Notes: generated by a model not told the origin, from the sequence alone. DNA of 64,000 bases from Leptolyngbya sp. NIES-3755 (GCA_001548435.1 AP017308.1:939030-1003029); one strand, 5' to 3'; shown: positions 17,973 to 28,202, counted from the stretch's first letter. Made by a program: numbers and translations.

Positions 17973-20351
17973 GTGGCGAAGAGTAGCTCGAAGCGCAGCA
18001 AACCCACTCGGAACGATCATTCCCCAACAGGGTTGGACTCCATGACAGACGGAACCGACGGAAAAAAACGCCCCGCCAAATCTCGCAGAAGAGAACGAGC
18101 AAAGCGGAATGTGGCAAAGCTGATGGAGCATCCGCGACTTGCAGGATTCCGCAATTGGCTCGATGGAACAACCGCCCGACTCCAGACTTTTGAGCAAAAA
18201 ATTCCTGCGCCCCTGAAGACGAAAAAAGCGCGGAACATTCTGGTTGCAGGAACAGTTGTGGTGCTTGGCGCAACCGCGATTCGAGCAGCATCGATCGAGA
18301 TTGATCGAAGCTTGCCTGATCCCGCACAACTTAAATCATTTGCCCGTCCCGGAACGCTGACGATTCGCGCCTCGGATGACGCTGTTCTGCATCAGTTGGG
18401 ACCTGCAACGAGAGATCGATTAACGATCGACAAAATGCCCGATCGTTTAGTTCAAGCCTTTGTCGCTTCTGAAGATCGCCGCTTTTACGATCACAATGGA
18501 CTCGATTTTCAAGGGATTGGACGCGCCGTTTTTCGGAACTTGACCTCACGCGATGTGGTTGAAGGCGGCAGTACGATTACACAGCAGCTTTCTCGGATTG
18601 TATTTCTTGACCAAGACGATCGCAGCCTGGGACGGAAAGTTCGAGAAGCGATGATCGCTCAGAAACTTGAACGCAATGTCGATAAGAAGCAGATTCTAGA
18701 GAAGTATCTCAATTTTGTTTATCTCGGCTCGAATGCTTATGGAGTCGCAGATGCAGCTTGGATTTATTTCAGCAAATCCGTCGATCAGTTAACGCTCGGA
18801 GAAATGGCAACGATCGCAGGATTGCCCCCGGCTCCAAGTTTGTATTCGCCCTTGGTGAGTTTGGAAATGGCACAAGAGCGGCGAAATGTCGTACTCGATA
18901 AAATGGTCGTCGCTGGCTACATTACCGAGGCAGAATCGCAAGCGGCACAAGCTGAAAAACTTGCCGTAAAGCCGAGTACACCCAGAAATATTCAAAGTTC
19001 TGCTCCCTATTTCACGTATTACGTCCAGCAAGAGCTTGAGAAACTGGTTCCGAAAGAAAAAATTGCAGAAGGAGGAGTCACGGTTGAGACCACTCTGAAT
19101 GCGAGATGGCAAAAAGCCGCAGACAAAGCCATTCGGAACGCCATCACGATCGATGGAAATGCGGAAGGATTCAAGCAAGCGGCACTGGTCGCGATCGATC
19201 CCCGCAATGGTGAAATTCGATCGATGGTCGGTGGCTACGATTTTTACAAAGAAAGCCAATTCAACCGGGCAACTCAGGCACAAAGACAACCTGGTTCAAC
19301 CTTCAAACCGTTCGTGTACGCGACTGCGGTTGGAGCTGGATTTTCTCCGAATCGATCGTATCTGGACGAACGGTTTATGGTCGATGGCTATCAGCCGAAG
19401 AATTACGGCAACAAATATTCCGGTTGGCAGAGCATGAAATCCGCGCTGACAAAATCGATCAATACGGTTGCCGTCAAAGTGCTGATCGATGTCGGATTTG
19501 AGCCTGTGATTAAGCTGGCTCGCAGTATGGGCATCGGATCGAAAATTGAGCCGACTTATTCGCTGGCACTAGGCGCGTATGAAGTGAATCCGTTGGAATT
19601 GACGAGCGCGTATGGAGTCTTTGCGACTCAGGGAAATCACGTCAAACCTCATGCCATTCGCCGAGTGGTCGATCGTAACGGCAAGGTGCTCTACGATTCC
19701 AATTACAAGCCCAAGCGCGTTTTAGATGCAGACACCGCAGCCATTACCAATTGGATGATGCGCGAAGTGGTGAGCGAGGGAACCGGACGACCTGCACAAC
19801 TCGATCGACCTGTGGCTGGAAAAACTGGAACCTCAGAAAATGCTCGTGACCTTTGGTTCATCGGCTACATTCCGCAACTGGTCACCGGTGTTTGGCTCGG
19901 AAACGATGACAATTCACCCACTTGGGGCAGCAGTGGAACCGCTGCATTTACCTGGCATGAATTCATGAAAGAAGCCGTCCAGGGAATGCCCGTGCAAAAA
20001 TTTGCCGAACTGCCGGACAATATCGAAGACCGTAAAGGCACGATCAAGCCGCAACCGGTCAAACCGAATCGAACTCGATCGCTCGGTCAAGGTCCTGACC
20101 CTGAAGCAGAACAACCCCGCAGACAGCGCTACTACGAAGAGCCTGCACCCGAACCTGCATACTCTGAACCTGCGTACTCTGAGCCACGACGTTCTGCACC
20201 TGAACCCGAACCTGCTCCCGCTCCAGAACCTCCTGCGGCGGCTGCCCCTCCCGAACCCGCTCCAGAACCCGCTGCTCCTAGTGCGCCTGCGGCTCCACCC
20301 GAACCCGCTCCCCCCGCAGCGGCTGATCCCCTTCCTCCCCCTGGGAACTAG
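17973..20351 (+). CDS. Class A penicillin-binding protein (PBP1A type) with Pro/Glu-rich tail
   Basis: This 792-residue bifunctional peptidoglycan synthase has a basic cytoplasmic N-terminus and one membrane anchor (about residues 90-108). GT51 transglycosylase follows (ASEDRRFYDHNGLDFQG, Glu about 167; EGGSTITQQLSR). The transpeptidase has STFK (Ser about 442), KSINT and AGKTGTSE. The last ~90 residues are an Ala/Pro/Glu-rich disordered tail with repeated EPAYSEPAYSEP and PEPAP units. I chose GTG 17973, with GTGAGG 10 nt upstream; an ATG two bases before it is in another frame. Confidence 0.93.
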   Translation: MAKSSSKRSKPTRNDHSPTGLDSMTDGTDGKKRPAKSRRRERAKRNVAKLMEHPRLAGFRNWLDGTTARLQTFEQKIPAPLKTKKARNILVAGTVVVLGATAIRAASIEIDRSLPDPAQLKSFARPGTLTIRASDDAVLHQLGPATRDRLTIDKMPDRLVQAFVASEDRRFYDHNGLDFQGIGRAVFRNLTSRDVVEGGSTITQQLSRIVFLDQDDRSLGRKVREAMIAQKLERNVDKKQILEKYLNFVYLGSNAYGVADAAWIYFSKSVDQLTLGEMATIAGLPPAPSLYSPLVSLEMAQERRNVVLDKMVVAGYITEAESQAAQAEKLAVKPSTPRNIQSSAPYFTYYVQQELEKLVPKEKIAEGGVTVETTLNARWQKAADKAIRNAITIDGNAEGFKQAALVAIDPRNGEIRSMVGGYDFYKESQFNRATQAQRQPGSTFKPFVYATAVGAGFSPNRSYLDERFMVDGYQPKNYGNKYSGWQSMKSALTKSINTVAVKVLIDVGFEPVIKLARSMGIGSKIEPTYSLALGAYEVNPLELTSAYGVFATQGNHVKPHAIRRVVDRNGKVLYDSNYKPKRVLDADTAAITNWMMREVVSEGTGRPAQLDRPVAGKTGTSENARDLWFIGYIPQLVTGVWLGNDDNSPTWGSSGTAAFTWHEFMKEAVQGMPVQKFAELPDNIEDRKGTIKPQPVKPNRTRSLGQGPDPEAEQPRRQRYYEEPAPEPAYSEPAYSEPRRSAPEPEPAPAPEPPAAAAPPEPAPEPAAPSAPAAPPEPAPPAAADPLPPPGN

Positions 20352-20456
20352 GGAAGATTACCTGGTTTTAGTTAAGAAATCGGACTGCCGAAAGATGACG
20401 GGAGAGGATGTCTCTGATAATCTGGTTTCAGTAAAAAATTCACAGGAGCATTTTAC

Positions 20457-20660
20457 ATGAATCTTCTATTAGAAGTCGCAACCAAGCCCGGAATGCAGTT
20501 CCCGGTCTCGTTTACAGCAGTTTATGTCGTTGGATTTATCGCAGCCGTTAGTATTGGATCGATCGCTTGGTACAACTCGAAGCGCCCAGTCGGTTGGGAA
20601 GATAAAGATCGTCCCGAAATCGTTCCTGAAGTGCAAAAAGAAGAAACTCCTGGTCTTTAG
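20457..20660 (+). CDS. Small single-pass membrane protein, possibly Psb35-like photosystem II assembly factor
   Basis: This 67-residue protein has one transmembrane helix (AVYVVGFIAAVSIGSIAWYN, about residues 22-41) followed by SKRPVGWEDKDRPEIVPE. The helix-SKRPxGWE pattern recalls the cyanobacterial Psb35 (Ssl2148) family, which stabilises the CP47 module. I rely on memory for that match and treat it as tentative. AGGAG lies 9 nt before the ATG. It is followed by a strong terminator. Confidence 0.6.
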   Translation: MNLLLEVATKPGMQFPVSFTAVYVVGFIAAVSIGSIAWYNSKRPVGWEDKDRPEIVPEVQKEETPGL

Positions 20661-20725
20661 GTCGATCGAGTCGCCCTTCTAGGATCAGATTCGCGCCTAT
20701 CCATGAAAATTTATTTTTTCTAGTG

Positions 20726-20751
20726 AAGTTCGCCTGTGCGGACTTTTTTTT
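20726..20751 (+). terminator. Intrinsic terminator after the small membrane protein
   Basis: AAGTTCGC (20726-20733), a CTGT loop, GCGGACTT (20738-20745) and a run of eight T form a textbook rho-independent terminator. Confidence 0.9.
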
Positions 20752-20824
20752 GTTGTTTCCCAGGCTACAAGTTTAATCCTGCACAGATGTCATACTTGCC
20801 TGAACGCAACTCAGGAGAAAAGAG

Positions 20825-21172
20825 ATGTACACCTGGAAACTCATGTTGGGCTTGCTTCTAATGTCTGTTCTGCTTCCGGTCTCGATCGCGAAAGCTGAAC
20901 CGATCGCTGCAACGACTTCGACCGTTACGACTCCGCTCATGTCTCCTTACAATGTTGTGTTCATGGCATATCAAGGTTATTTCCGTGAACAAGGCTTACG
21001 GGGCTATGGTGCGTTTGCTGATGGTTGTAATCAAGGCACTTTAACGGCAACAGATGTCGTCAAAGCCGCGATCCAAGCCAATCGATTACCAGAAAGCATT
21101 TTGAACGATCGCGGTTTTATGAGTGCGATCGATGCCAATATGAAATCGTTCAAAACGAATTCTGGCAGCTAA
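20825..21172 (+). CDS. Small secreted protein of unknown function
   Basis: This 115-residue protein begins with a signal peptide (LMLGLLLMSVLLPVSIAKAEP, cleavage likely after AKA). The mature part is helical, with one cysteine (GCNQGTLTATDVVKAAIQ). ATG 20825 is preceded by AGGAGAAA. I do not recognise a family. It may be periplasmic or outer-membrane associated. Confidence 0.7.
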   Translation: MYTWKLMLGLLLMSVLLPVSIAKAEPIAATTSTVTTPLMSPYNVVFMAYQGYFREQGLRGYGAFADGCNQGTLTATDVVKAAIQANRLPESILNDRGFMSAIDANMKSFKTNSGS

Positions 21173-21257
21173 ATTGTCAACATTTCTTGAATCACCGGAG
21201 GCACGCTAAATTCTGATACGCTAGGCTGAATGAAGCTTACGTATCAACTGTAAAGAG

Positions 21258-22610
21258 ATGACAGACCAGGTTTATGATGTCGTGGTGATTGGCGGTGGTG
21301 TGACTGGAGCCGCTTTACTCTATTCGCTTGCTACATTTACGGATTTGAAGCGGGTTGCATTGGTCGAAAAATATCCGCAGGTGGCGACCGTCAATTCTAA
21401 ATCGAGCAACAATAGTCAGACCATTCACTGTGGCGACATCGAAACGAATTACAGCCTGGAAAAAGCACTTAAGGTAAGCCGATCGGCAAATATGCTGGTT
21501 CGATATGCCACTCAGTTACCGGGTGAAATGCGCGATCGCGTCATTTTCCGCTATCCCAAAATGGTGATCGGGGTCGGAGACACAGAAAGCGATCTGATTC
21601 GGCAACGCTACGAAACCTTTAAGCCACACTTTGGTGGAATGCAGCTTTTAGACAAAGCTCAGATTGCGGAGATTGAGCCGAGTGTTGTCAAAGTTGAAGG
21701 ACACGATCGACCGGAAGAATTAAGTGCGATCGCGGTTCTTGACGATTACACCGCGATTAACTATGGAGCCTTGGCACAATCGATGGTTCAGCAAGCTCAA
21801 GCCGTGAGCGATAAAACCGTTGATCTGAGATTAGGCAGTCCGGTGCAATCGATCGAGCCTGTGGGAAATCAGTATCGAATTACGACGGCTGATCGTTCGA
21901 TGATGGCTCGATATGTGGTGGTGTCTGCTGGCGGACATAGCTTGCTGTTCGCGCATCGAATGGGGATCGGGCTGGAATATTCTTGTTTGCCTGTCGCGGG
22001 GAATTTTTACTACACGCCGCAAGTCCTGAATGGGAAGGTTTACACGGTTCAGAATGATAAGCTTCCGTTTGCAGCAATTCATGGTGATCCGGATGTAACT
22101 CAGCCCAGAAAAACTCGATTTGGTCCGACTGCACTCCCATTGCCCTTATTAGAGCGTCGTAACTTGCAAACCTTTGTGGACTATCTTGAAGTGCTACGGC
22201 TCGATCGAACTGTGAGCGCTGTGGTTTGGGATTTGTTCAAAGTGCGTGACATTCGTAACTATATTTTCAAAAATATGGCGTTTGAAGTGCCAGCCGTGAA
22301 TCGTCGATTATTCTTGAACGATGCTCGGAAGATTGTGCCTTCTCTGAAGCTTGAGGATTTAGAATTTGCTCATGGCGTGGGTGGGATTCGTCCCCAGTTG
22401 ATTGATAAACCCCAGAGCAAGTTGATTCTGGGACAAGCAGAGATTGATCCCGGCAATGGAATTCGATTTAATGTCACGCCTTCACCGGGTGCGACCACTT
22501 GTTTAGGGAATGCAGAACAAGATTTGCTACGGATTCAGGAATATTTGGGCTGCAATGTCGATCGAGCTTGGTTCAATGCCGAGGAAGAAGCACGATCGAG
22601 CATTTCCTAA
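21258..22610 (+). CDS. mqo: Malate:quinone oxidoreductase-type FAD enzyme
   Basis: This 450-residue protein starts with the FAD-binding Rossmann motif [18 protein letters not shown] and has the [19 protein letters not shown] segment. That segment recalls the divergent Mqo group I know best from epsilonproteobacteria. The C-terminal half carries [16 protein letters not shown] for flavin binding. Such enzymes oxidise malate to oxaloacetate and pass electrons to quinone at the membrane; a related 2-hydroxyacid is possible. It converges with the next gene with a 4-bp overlap. Confidence 0.8.
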   Translation: MTDQVYDVVVIGGGVTGAALLYSLATFTDLKRVALVEKYPQVATVNSKSSNNSQTIHCGDIETNYSLEKALKVSRSANMLVRYATQLPGEMRDRVIFRYPKMVIGVGDTESDLIRQRYETFKPHFGGMQLLDKAQIAEIEPSVVKVEGHDRPEELSAIAVLDDYTAINYGALAQSMVQQAQAVSDKTVDLRLGSPVQSIEPVGNQYRITTADRSMMARYVVVSAGGHSLLFAHRMGIGLEYSCLPVAGNFYYTPQVLNGKVYTVQNDKLPFAAIHGDPDVTQPRKTRFGPTALPLPLLERRNLQTFVDYLEVLRLDRTVSAVVWDLFKVRDIRNYIFKNMAFEVPAVNRRLFLNDARKIVPSLKLEDLEFAHGVGGIRPQLIDKPQSKLILGQAEIDPGNGIRFNVTPSPGATTCLGNAEQDLLRIQEYLGCNVDRAWFNAEEEARSSIS

Positions 22611-23272
22611 ATCTGCGAAAACAGAGAGACCATCAATCCGAGTGCAGTCAATACGATCGCTGCACCGATCAAATCCTGTTTGCGTTCAGAGGCTCGAAAA
22701 GCAGGTTGCAACCAGAAGCGAAACCCTTTCGTAATATTTGGCATCACTGCCCAAGTTAACAGCGAAGAGGTGATGAAGTTACTGATCAGCGTCAAACTTG
22801 CAGACGATTGCCAACCCCAGAGCGCGAACAGTTTCGACTGAATCATTACCAGTGGATACAGCCCTAGAACGACTGCCATGACTTGCTTCCAAGGGGGTGG
22901 TCCCAAACTCGATCGCTCTTGTCCCGCTTCGGTCGAAAACCAACCTTCGAGTCCTGTGGTGAACGATTTAAACTTGTAATTCTCGAAGATTGATCGACCC
23001 GATTGCACTAACTCAGCACGATCGTCAGAATTCAGCCAGTCGTTTAAATGATCGGGTGCGTTGAAATGTACGATCGAATACCACTTGATCACGCCATCCG
23101 CACATTGCAAGGGTGGACAGAAATCGGCTCTTGCAAATCCATCATGGGTTTCAGCGTTTTGGATTAAAGCACGTTGCCAGTTCTGAAATGCTGCTTTATT
23201 TTGATTTGGCACAATGTGTTCTAGAACCACTGTGGAGTAAAACACGCGGTCTTCGGGAGCAGGATGAGACAT
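22607..23272 (-). CDS. ABM-domain protein with C-terminal membrane segments
   Basis: Residues 10-105 form an antibiotic-biosynthesis-monooxygenase-type dimeric alpha/beta barrel ([39 protein letters not shown]). About three hydrophobic helices follow ([41 protein letters not shown]). This fusion occurs in bacterial inner membrane proteins of unknown function. Length is 221 residues. Confidence 0.75.
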   Translation of the reverse strand: MSHPAPEDRVFYSTVVLEHIVPNQNKAAFQNWQRALIQNAETHDGFARADFCPPLQCADGVIKWYSIVHFNAPDHLNDWLNSDDRAELVQSGRSIFENYKFKSFTTGLEGWFSTEAGQERSSLGPPPWKQVMAVVLGLYPLVMIQSKLFALWGWQSSASLTLISNFITSSLLTWAVMPNITKGFRFWLQPAFRASERKQDLIGAAIVLTALGLMVSLFSQI

Positions 23273-23349
23273 TGAGGAATTTGTTCTATGCGGACAGACA
23301 TGATTATGTATATCGCTTATCGATCGAATTAGTCTCTATTTCTTGAATA

Positions 23350-24936
23350 ATGAATGTTCTGACCAGTGCTGCCGATGCCGCGATCGAACAGGATCTTAAG
23401 CAATTTTTGATCATTCTTTTAGTGGCTCTTAGTGCCGCAAGTTTACCCAAGATTTTCACAGCGCTGCGAGAGTTACCTTACACATTGCTGCTTCTGATTG
23501 TCGGATTGGGCTTGGCGTTGATGGATGTGCGATTGATGCACCTGTCACCGGGTCTGATTTTGATGGTGTTTTTGCCGCCATTACTGTTTGAGGCAGCTTG
23601 GAATATGCGATGGTCGGCATTAAAGCGGGAATTGTTGCCGAGTGGATTGTTCGCGGTCGGAGGAGTGCTGGTGTCGATCGCGGGAATTGCGATCGCGCTC
23701 AATCAAATGATGAATGTGCCGTGGACAACCGCTTTGCTCGTGGGAGCTTGTCTTTCTGCGACCGATTCGGCTTCGGTATTGGGCATCTTTCGGCAAGTGG
23801 GCGCAGGAGAACGATTAACGACGCTGCTTGAGGGTGAAAGCTTATTGAATGATGGTGCGGCTGTGGTGGCGTTTGGGGTGTTATTAGATCTTGCGACTGA
23901 TCCAAAACCGTTTCAGCTTTCATCGACAATGCTTGAATTTTTTGTTGTGACTGGCATTGGTGTAAGCATTGGAGCATTGATTGGGATTTGTGTTGCTGTT
24001 TTGACTCAGCGATATGAACTGGCTTGGGTTGAGCAAGCATTAACGTTAGTCACCGCTTATGGAACTTATTTATTTGTGGAAGAGTTGGGCGGATCAGGCG
24101 TAATTGGAGTGGTCACAGCGGGTTTGGTGATTGGAAATTTTAGTGTGCAACCGGGCGTGGAATTGGTTAAAAGCTCGACAGTTGCTGAGTTTTGGGAGTT
24201 TATTGTTTTTCTGATTAATTCGCTGTTGTTCTTGCTGCTGGGTGATCAAATTCACGTCTCGAAATTGATCAATAATTTGCCAACGACCTCGATCGCAGTT
24301 TTGGCGGTGATTGTTTCGAGAGCGATCGCAGTTTATGGATTCAGCGCGTTAAGCAATTGGATCGGCAAAACGGGCATTTCCTGGCAGAATCAGACGATTA
24401 TTTGGTGGACAGGATTGAGAGGAGCCGTGTCGATCGCGTTAGCTATTGGTCTTCCTGCTTTGATTCCAGGACGGCAAGAGATTATTTCAGCTTCATTTGG
24501 TGCAGTCTGGTTTACGCTCTTACTGCAAGGATTGACAACGAAGTTCTTTCTCGGAAAGTTAGATTTATTAGAAGATCAATCACTCAAACAACAGTATTTA
24601 GAATTGATTGCGCGTCGAGATGCACTCCAGCAAGTTACAAAATATTTAATGCAAACTGGGTCACAGTTATTAATCGATCCAGAGTCGCATCAAACGCAAT
24701 TGGAAACGGTACAAAAACAACTTCAGCAAATTCAAACGGAAATCGAGAAACTTCAAGAACAATCGGAAGTTCAAGCATTTAGCCTAGGGCAGTATCAGGA
24801 ACAGCTACATGCGATCGAATCCCAAACCTACGCGAAATTTGTACAGGCAGGGTTACTCAAACGATCGCTGACCCCAATGGTTAAAACGTCGATCGATCTG
24901 CCAAAATCATCGAATCTCGAAACGAATGTGGGATAG
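23350..24936 (+). CDS. CPA1-family Na+/H+ antiporter
   Basis: This 528-residue protein has about twelve transmembrane helices. The ion-binding region reads GACLSATDSASVLG (the family's ATDPV site) and LEGESLLNDGAAVVAF, followed by WWTGLRGAVSIALA. After about residue 410 there is a cytoplasmic Gln/Glu-rich coiled coil (QLETVQKQLQQIQTEIEKLQ) that probably regulates transport. Function is sodium and pH homeostasis at the inner membrane. Confidence 0.9.
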   Translation: MNVLTSAADAAIEQDLKQFLIILLVALSAASLPKIFTALRELPYTLLLLIVGLGLALMDVRLMHLSPGLILMVFLPPLLFEAAWNMRWSALKRELLPSGLFAVGGVLVSIAGIAIALNQMMNVPWTTALLVGACLSATDSASVLGIFRQVGAGERLTTLLEGESLLNDGAAVVAFGVLLDLATDPKPFQLSSTMLEFFVVTGIGVSIGALIGICVAVLTQRYELAWVEQALTLVTAYGTYLFVEELGGSGVIGVVTAGLVIGNFSVQPGVELVKSSTVAEFWEFIVFLINSLLFLLLGDQIHVSKLINNLPTTSIAVLAVIVSRAIAVYGFSALSNWIGKTGISWQNQTIIWWTGLRGAVSIALAIGLPALIPGRQEIISASFGAVWFTLLLQGLTTKFFLGKLDLLEDQSLKQQYLELIARRDALQQVTKYLMQTGSQLLIDPESHQTQLETVQKQLQQIQTEIEKLQEQSEVQAFSLGQYQEQLHAIESQTYAKFVQAGLLKRSLTPMVKTSIDLPKSSNLETNVG

Positions 24937-25108
24937 TTCAAAATTCTGGCAATCTCTCTGTAGGTATATTTATTTGTCCTGAATTTAGGAATAGCCTAGT
25001 AGAGCATTTCGCGACAATTCTATAGTTATCGGTAAAAAAATCAGGGTCGATCTTGCTGGAATGCTATGACTTTCTCTAGGCTGAGTTTTATGGATAGTGA
25101 CGCTTTGC

Positions 25109-26197
25109 ATGAGTGATGCTGTTTCGATTCAATCGTTTGATCATCTAGAACTGTATGTCGGTAATGCAAAACAGGCAGCAATGTTTTACGATCGTGCATT
25201 CGGGTTTCAGTCGATCGCTTATCGGGGACTTGATACCGGATCGCGCTCTGTGGCTTCTTATGTGCTGCAACAAGGTGAAATTCGCTTAGTTCTAAGTGCT
25301 GCGCTTGATCCCAACCATCCGATCGCATTGAAAACAGCTAAACACGGAGATCATCTTGCGATTATTGCCTTGACTGTGAAAAACGTCGATCGAGCTTTTT
25401 CCGTCAGTACCGCACGAGGCGCATTATCAGCCGTTCCCCCTACAGAAGAACGAGACGAAACTGGAACCTATCGATATGCGACGATTTATGGCTATGGCAA
25501 TACATTAATTAAATTCGTGGAACGCGATCGATATCATGGCAGTTTTGCGCCTGGATTCGTTCCTCGCTCGACTCAATCACAGACGAATGCTGGATTAATC
25601 AAAATTGATCACGTGGTTGGCAACGTTGAGAAAGGGCAGATGGAACACTGGGTTAAGTTCTTTAGAAACGTTCTGGAATTAGATTTATTAGTTCAATTTG
25701 ACGAAAGTGTAATTACCACAGATTATTCTGCGCTGACATCATCGGTAATGCAAAGTACAACCGGAGCGATCAAATTACCGATTAATGAACCGGCGATCGG
25801 GAAAGGGAAATCTCAGATTCAAGAATTCCTCGACTACAATCACGGCGCGGGAGTTCAGCACGTCGCGTATCTGACTTATGACATTATCGATACGGTGACA
25901 AAACTCAAACAATTAGGAATTGAATTTTTGAATGTGCCGCGATCGTATTACAGCGATTTAGAAGCGCGAATCGGCAAGATTGATCAATCGATCGAGCAAT
26001 TAGCCGAACTGGGAATTTTAGTCGATCGCGATCGTGAAGGTTATCTACTCCAAATTTTCACTCGTCCGGTTCAAGATCGTCCAACCTTATTCTTTGAAAT
26101 CATTGAACGACATGGATCACAAGGATTTGGAGAAGGCAATTTCAAATCATTATTTGAAGCGATCGAGCGCGAACAAGCTTTACGAGGAAATCTTTAA
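25109..26197 (+). CDS. hppD: 4-hydroxyphenylpyruvate dioxygenase
   Basis: This 362-residue two-domain VOC-fold enzyme makes homogentisate, the head-group precursor of tocopherols and, in some organisms, plastoquinone. The Fe(II) ligands are visible as His168 (KIDHVVGN), His251 (GVQHVAY) and Glu330 (FFEIIER). The C-terminal GFGEGNFKSLFEAIEREQ is characteristic. ATG 25109 is preferred to an in-frame GTG four codons upstream. Length is normal. Confidence 0.95.
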   Translation: MSDAVSIQSFDHLELYVGNAKQAAMFYDRAFGFQSIAYRGLDTGSRSVASYVLQQGEIRLVLSAALDPNHPIALKTAKHGDHLAIIALTVKNVDRAFSVSTARGALSAVPPTEERDETGTYRYATIYGYGNTLIKFVERDRYHGSFAPGFVPRSTQSQTNAGLIKIDHVVGNVEKGQMEHWVKFFRNVLELDLLVQFDESVITTDYSALTSSVMQSTTGAIKLPINEPAIGKGKSQIQEFLDYNHGAGVQHVAYLTYDIIDTVTKLKQLGIEFLNVPRSYYSDLEARIGKIDQSIEQLAELGILVDRDREGYLLQIFTRPVQDRPTLFFEIIERHGSQGFGEGNFKSLFEAIEREQALRGNL

Positions 26198-26227
26198 GAG
26201 TCAAATTCACGCTAAAGTTCTCATGGT

Positions 26228-26869
26228 ATGACAGATTCATACTTCCCTGTTTTTCGTATGGCTACTCTGACCGAAGCCCAACTCGATCAAATCGTTGCAG
26301 AAATCGATCGCTTACAAGACGATTCTGAACTCGATGATTACCAGATTAAAGAAATTCTACAAAAATTAGATTTACCGAATGATCTGCTCGAAGATGCGAT
26401 CGCTCAGATCCATCGCCGTCGATTGCTGCTCCAAAAACGGCAGCGACAGAAGATCGTACTCTCCACGATCGCGATTATGATTGCAGGCTTAACCGCTACG
26501 ATCGCGGTCGTTTATCAGAAGCAACAAAATCGACTGGCTCGAATTGGAGCGATTCAGCACATTGTAACTTTGGAAAGTTCAGCCAAGCCCGTGCAACAAT
26601 TCGATCGACAAAAAGATCAGCAAATTCTCTACCGCGTCACCTTAAAGAATGTTCCAGTTAACGATCGGCTTAGAATTAGCTGTCAGTGGCGCGATTCGAC
26701 AGGGCAACTCGTCCATCAGAGCCGTAATCAAACAGAGGAAATTACTCGATCGCCTTGGGTTGTGACTTGCAATGCCCCGCTCACGCCCCAATCGCAAGCC
26801 GGGAAATGGAATGTGAAAATGAGTGTGGAAGAGAGATCACTGATCGATCGTTCTTTTACCGTTAAATAA
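26228..26869 (+). CDS. Single-pass membrane protein of unknown function
   Basis: This 213-residue protein begins with an acidic helical region (ATLTEAQLDQIVAEIDRLQ). One membrane helix follows (IVLSTIAIMIAGLTATIAVVY, about residues 77-97) and then an extracytoplasmic beta-rich domain (RLRISCQWRDSTGQLVH; SPWVVTCNAPL) with two cysteines. It resembles no family I can name. ATG 26258 (MATLTEAQ) is an equally likely start. It ends 16 bp before the methyltransferase gene, so the two are probably cotranscribed. Confidence 0.65.
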   Translation: MTDSYFPVFRMATLTEAQLDQIVAEIDRLQDDSELDDYQIKEILQKLDLPNDLLEDAIAQIHRRRLLLQKRQRQKIVLSTIAIMIAGLTATIAVVYQKQQNRLARIGAIQHIVTLESSAKPVQQFDRQKDQQILYRVTLKNVPVNDRLRISCQWRDSTGQLVHQSRNQTEEITRSPWVVTCNAPLTPQSQAGKWNVKMSVEERSLIDRSFTVK

Positions 26870-26885
26870 TTTAGGAGCAACCACC

Positions 26886-28067
26886 ATGACTGATACCGCC
26901 ATTCCTTACGATATCGAGCAAGCCGTCCGCGAACGATACGAAGCAGGCGCACAGCAGCCTCAAGCCTCTCTCTGTTGTCCGACCGATGGCTATGACTCAC
27001 GCTATCTAGAAATTTTGCCGCAGGAAATCATTGAAAAAGACTATGGTTGTGGCGATCCGACTCGCTATGTGAATCTGGGTGAAACCGTGGTCGATCTGGG
27101 ATCTGGAGCCGGAAAGAACTGTTATATTCTGGCGCAAAAAGTCGGTGCAGCAGGGAAAATCATCGGGGTTGATATGAACGATGAAATGCTCGGCTTATCG
27201 CGTAAATATCTGCTTCCAATGAGCGAAAAGCTCGGCTATCAGAATGTGGAATTTGTCAAAGGAAAAATTCAGGATTTAGCGCTGAATATAGATTTAGTCC
27301 AACAGTGGCTAGAACAACACCCGATTCATTCAGTAGAGCAGATTGCAGCATTTGAAACGGAATGCGATCGCTTACGTCAATCTCAACCCTTAATCGCTTC
27401 AGATAGTGTTGATGTTGTCATTTCCAACTGTGTGCTTAATCTCGTTCGTCCTCAAGATAAAAACCAATTATTTCAAGAAATTTTTCGCGTTCTCAAACGT
27501 GGTGGACGCGCTGTAATCTCTGATATTGTCTGTGATGAACCTCCGACTGAAAAGATTTTGAACGATTCTGAACTCTGGAGTGGTTGTATTGCAGGCGCAT
27601 TTCTGGAAGACGAATTTTTGGAAATGTTCGAGCAAGCGGGATTTTATGGCGTGGAAATTCTGGCGCGACAGAGTGAACCTTGGCAAGTGATTGATGGCGT
27701 GGAATTTCGATCGCTCACCGTTCGAGCATTCAAAGGTAAACAGGGTGAGTGTTGGGAACGCAATCAAGCGGTGATTTATCGAGGTCCTTGGAAAGCGGTG
27801 CAAGACGATGACGGACACACCCTTTATCGAGGTGAACGCATGGCAGTCTGTGATAAAACTTTTCAGATCTACACCAATTCAAATGGTGCTTATCATTCTG
27901 ATATCATTTCGGTTTCGCCTCGTGTTGAAATTCCATTAGAAGAAGCGAAACCGTTTCGTTGCGTTAGCGATCAAATTCGTGATCCGCAAGTAACTAAAGG
28001 AATGGATTATCGAGAGACGATCGAGCAATCTAGCAGCGATTGTTGCAGCCCTCAAAGTTGTTGCTAG
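26886..28067 (+). CDS. ArsM-like SAM methyltransferase with Cys-rich tail
   Basis: This 393-residue protein has SAM motif I VVDLGSGAGKNCYILAQKVG and the arsenite-methyltransferase-like ISNCVLNLVRPQDK. Cysteines are at SLCCPTDG, DYGCGDP, ISNC and the C-terminal DCCSPQSCC. ArsM enzymes bind As(III) through conserved cysteines and methylate it; the cysteine pattern fits a soft-metal or thiol-bound substrate. The CC...CC tail could hand over metal. No ars operon genes are near, so the substrate is inferred only. AGGAG precedes the ATG. Confidence 0.72.
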   Translation: MTDTAIPYDIEQAVRERYEAGAQQPQASLCCPTDGYDSRYLEILPQEIIEKDYGCGDPTRYVNLGETVVDLGSGAGKNCYILAQKVGAAGKIIGVDMNDEMLGLSRKYLLPMSEKLGYQNVEFVKGKIQDLALNIDLVQQWLEQHPIHSVEQIAAFETECDRLRQSQPLIASDSVDVVISNCVLNLVRPQDKNQLFQEIFRVLKRGGRAVISDIVCDEPPTEKILNDSELWSGCIAGAFLEDEFLEMFEQAGFYGVEILARQSEPWQVIDGVEFRSLTVRAFKGKQGECWERNQAVIYRGPWKAVQDDDGHTLYRGERMAVCDKTFQIYTNSNGAYHSDIISVSPRVEIPLEEAKPFRCVSDQIRDPQVTKGMDYRETIEQSSSDCCSPQSCC

Positions 28068-28078
28068 TTCTGAGTTAG

Positions 28079-28106
28079 AGCGTGATCTTGATTGCAGGAT
28101 CACGCT
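28079..28106 (+). terminator. Hairpin after the ArsM-like gene
   Basis: AGCGTGATC (28079-28087) pairs perfectly with GATCACGCT (28098-28106) around a 10-nt loop. Only a weak ATATTT tail follows. Confidence 0.5.
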
Positions 28107-28202
28107 ATATTTGTGGTTGTAAGGTTAAGAAAGGGTTAATGCTAGACCAAGAAACGGTAATTGCTTCGATGATTTCGGGATACCGTTTCAAGAGGGTATT
28201 CT

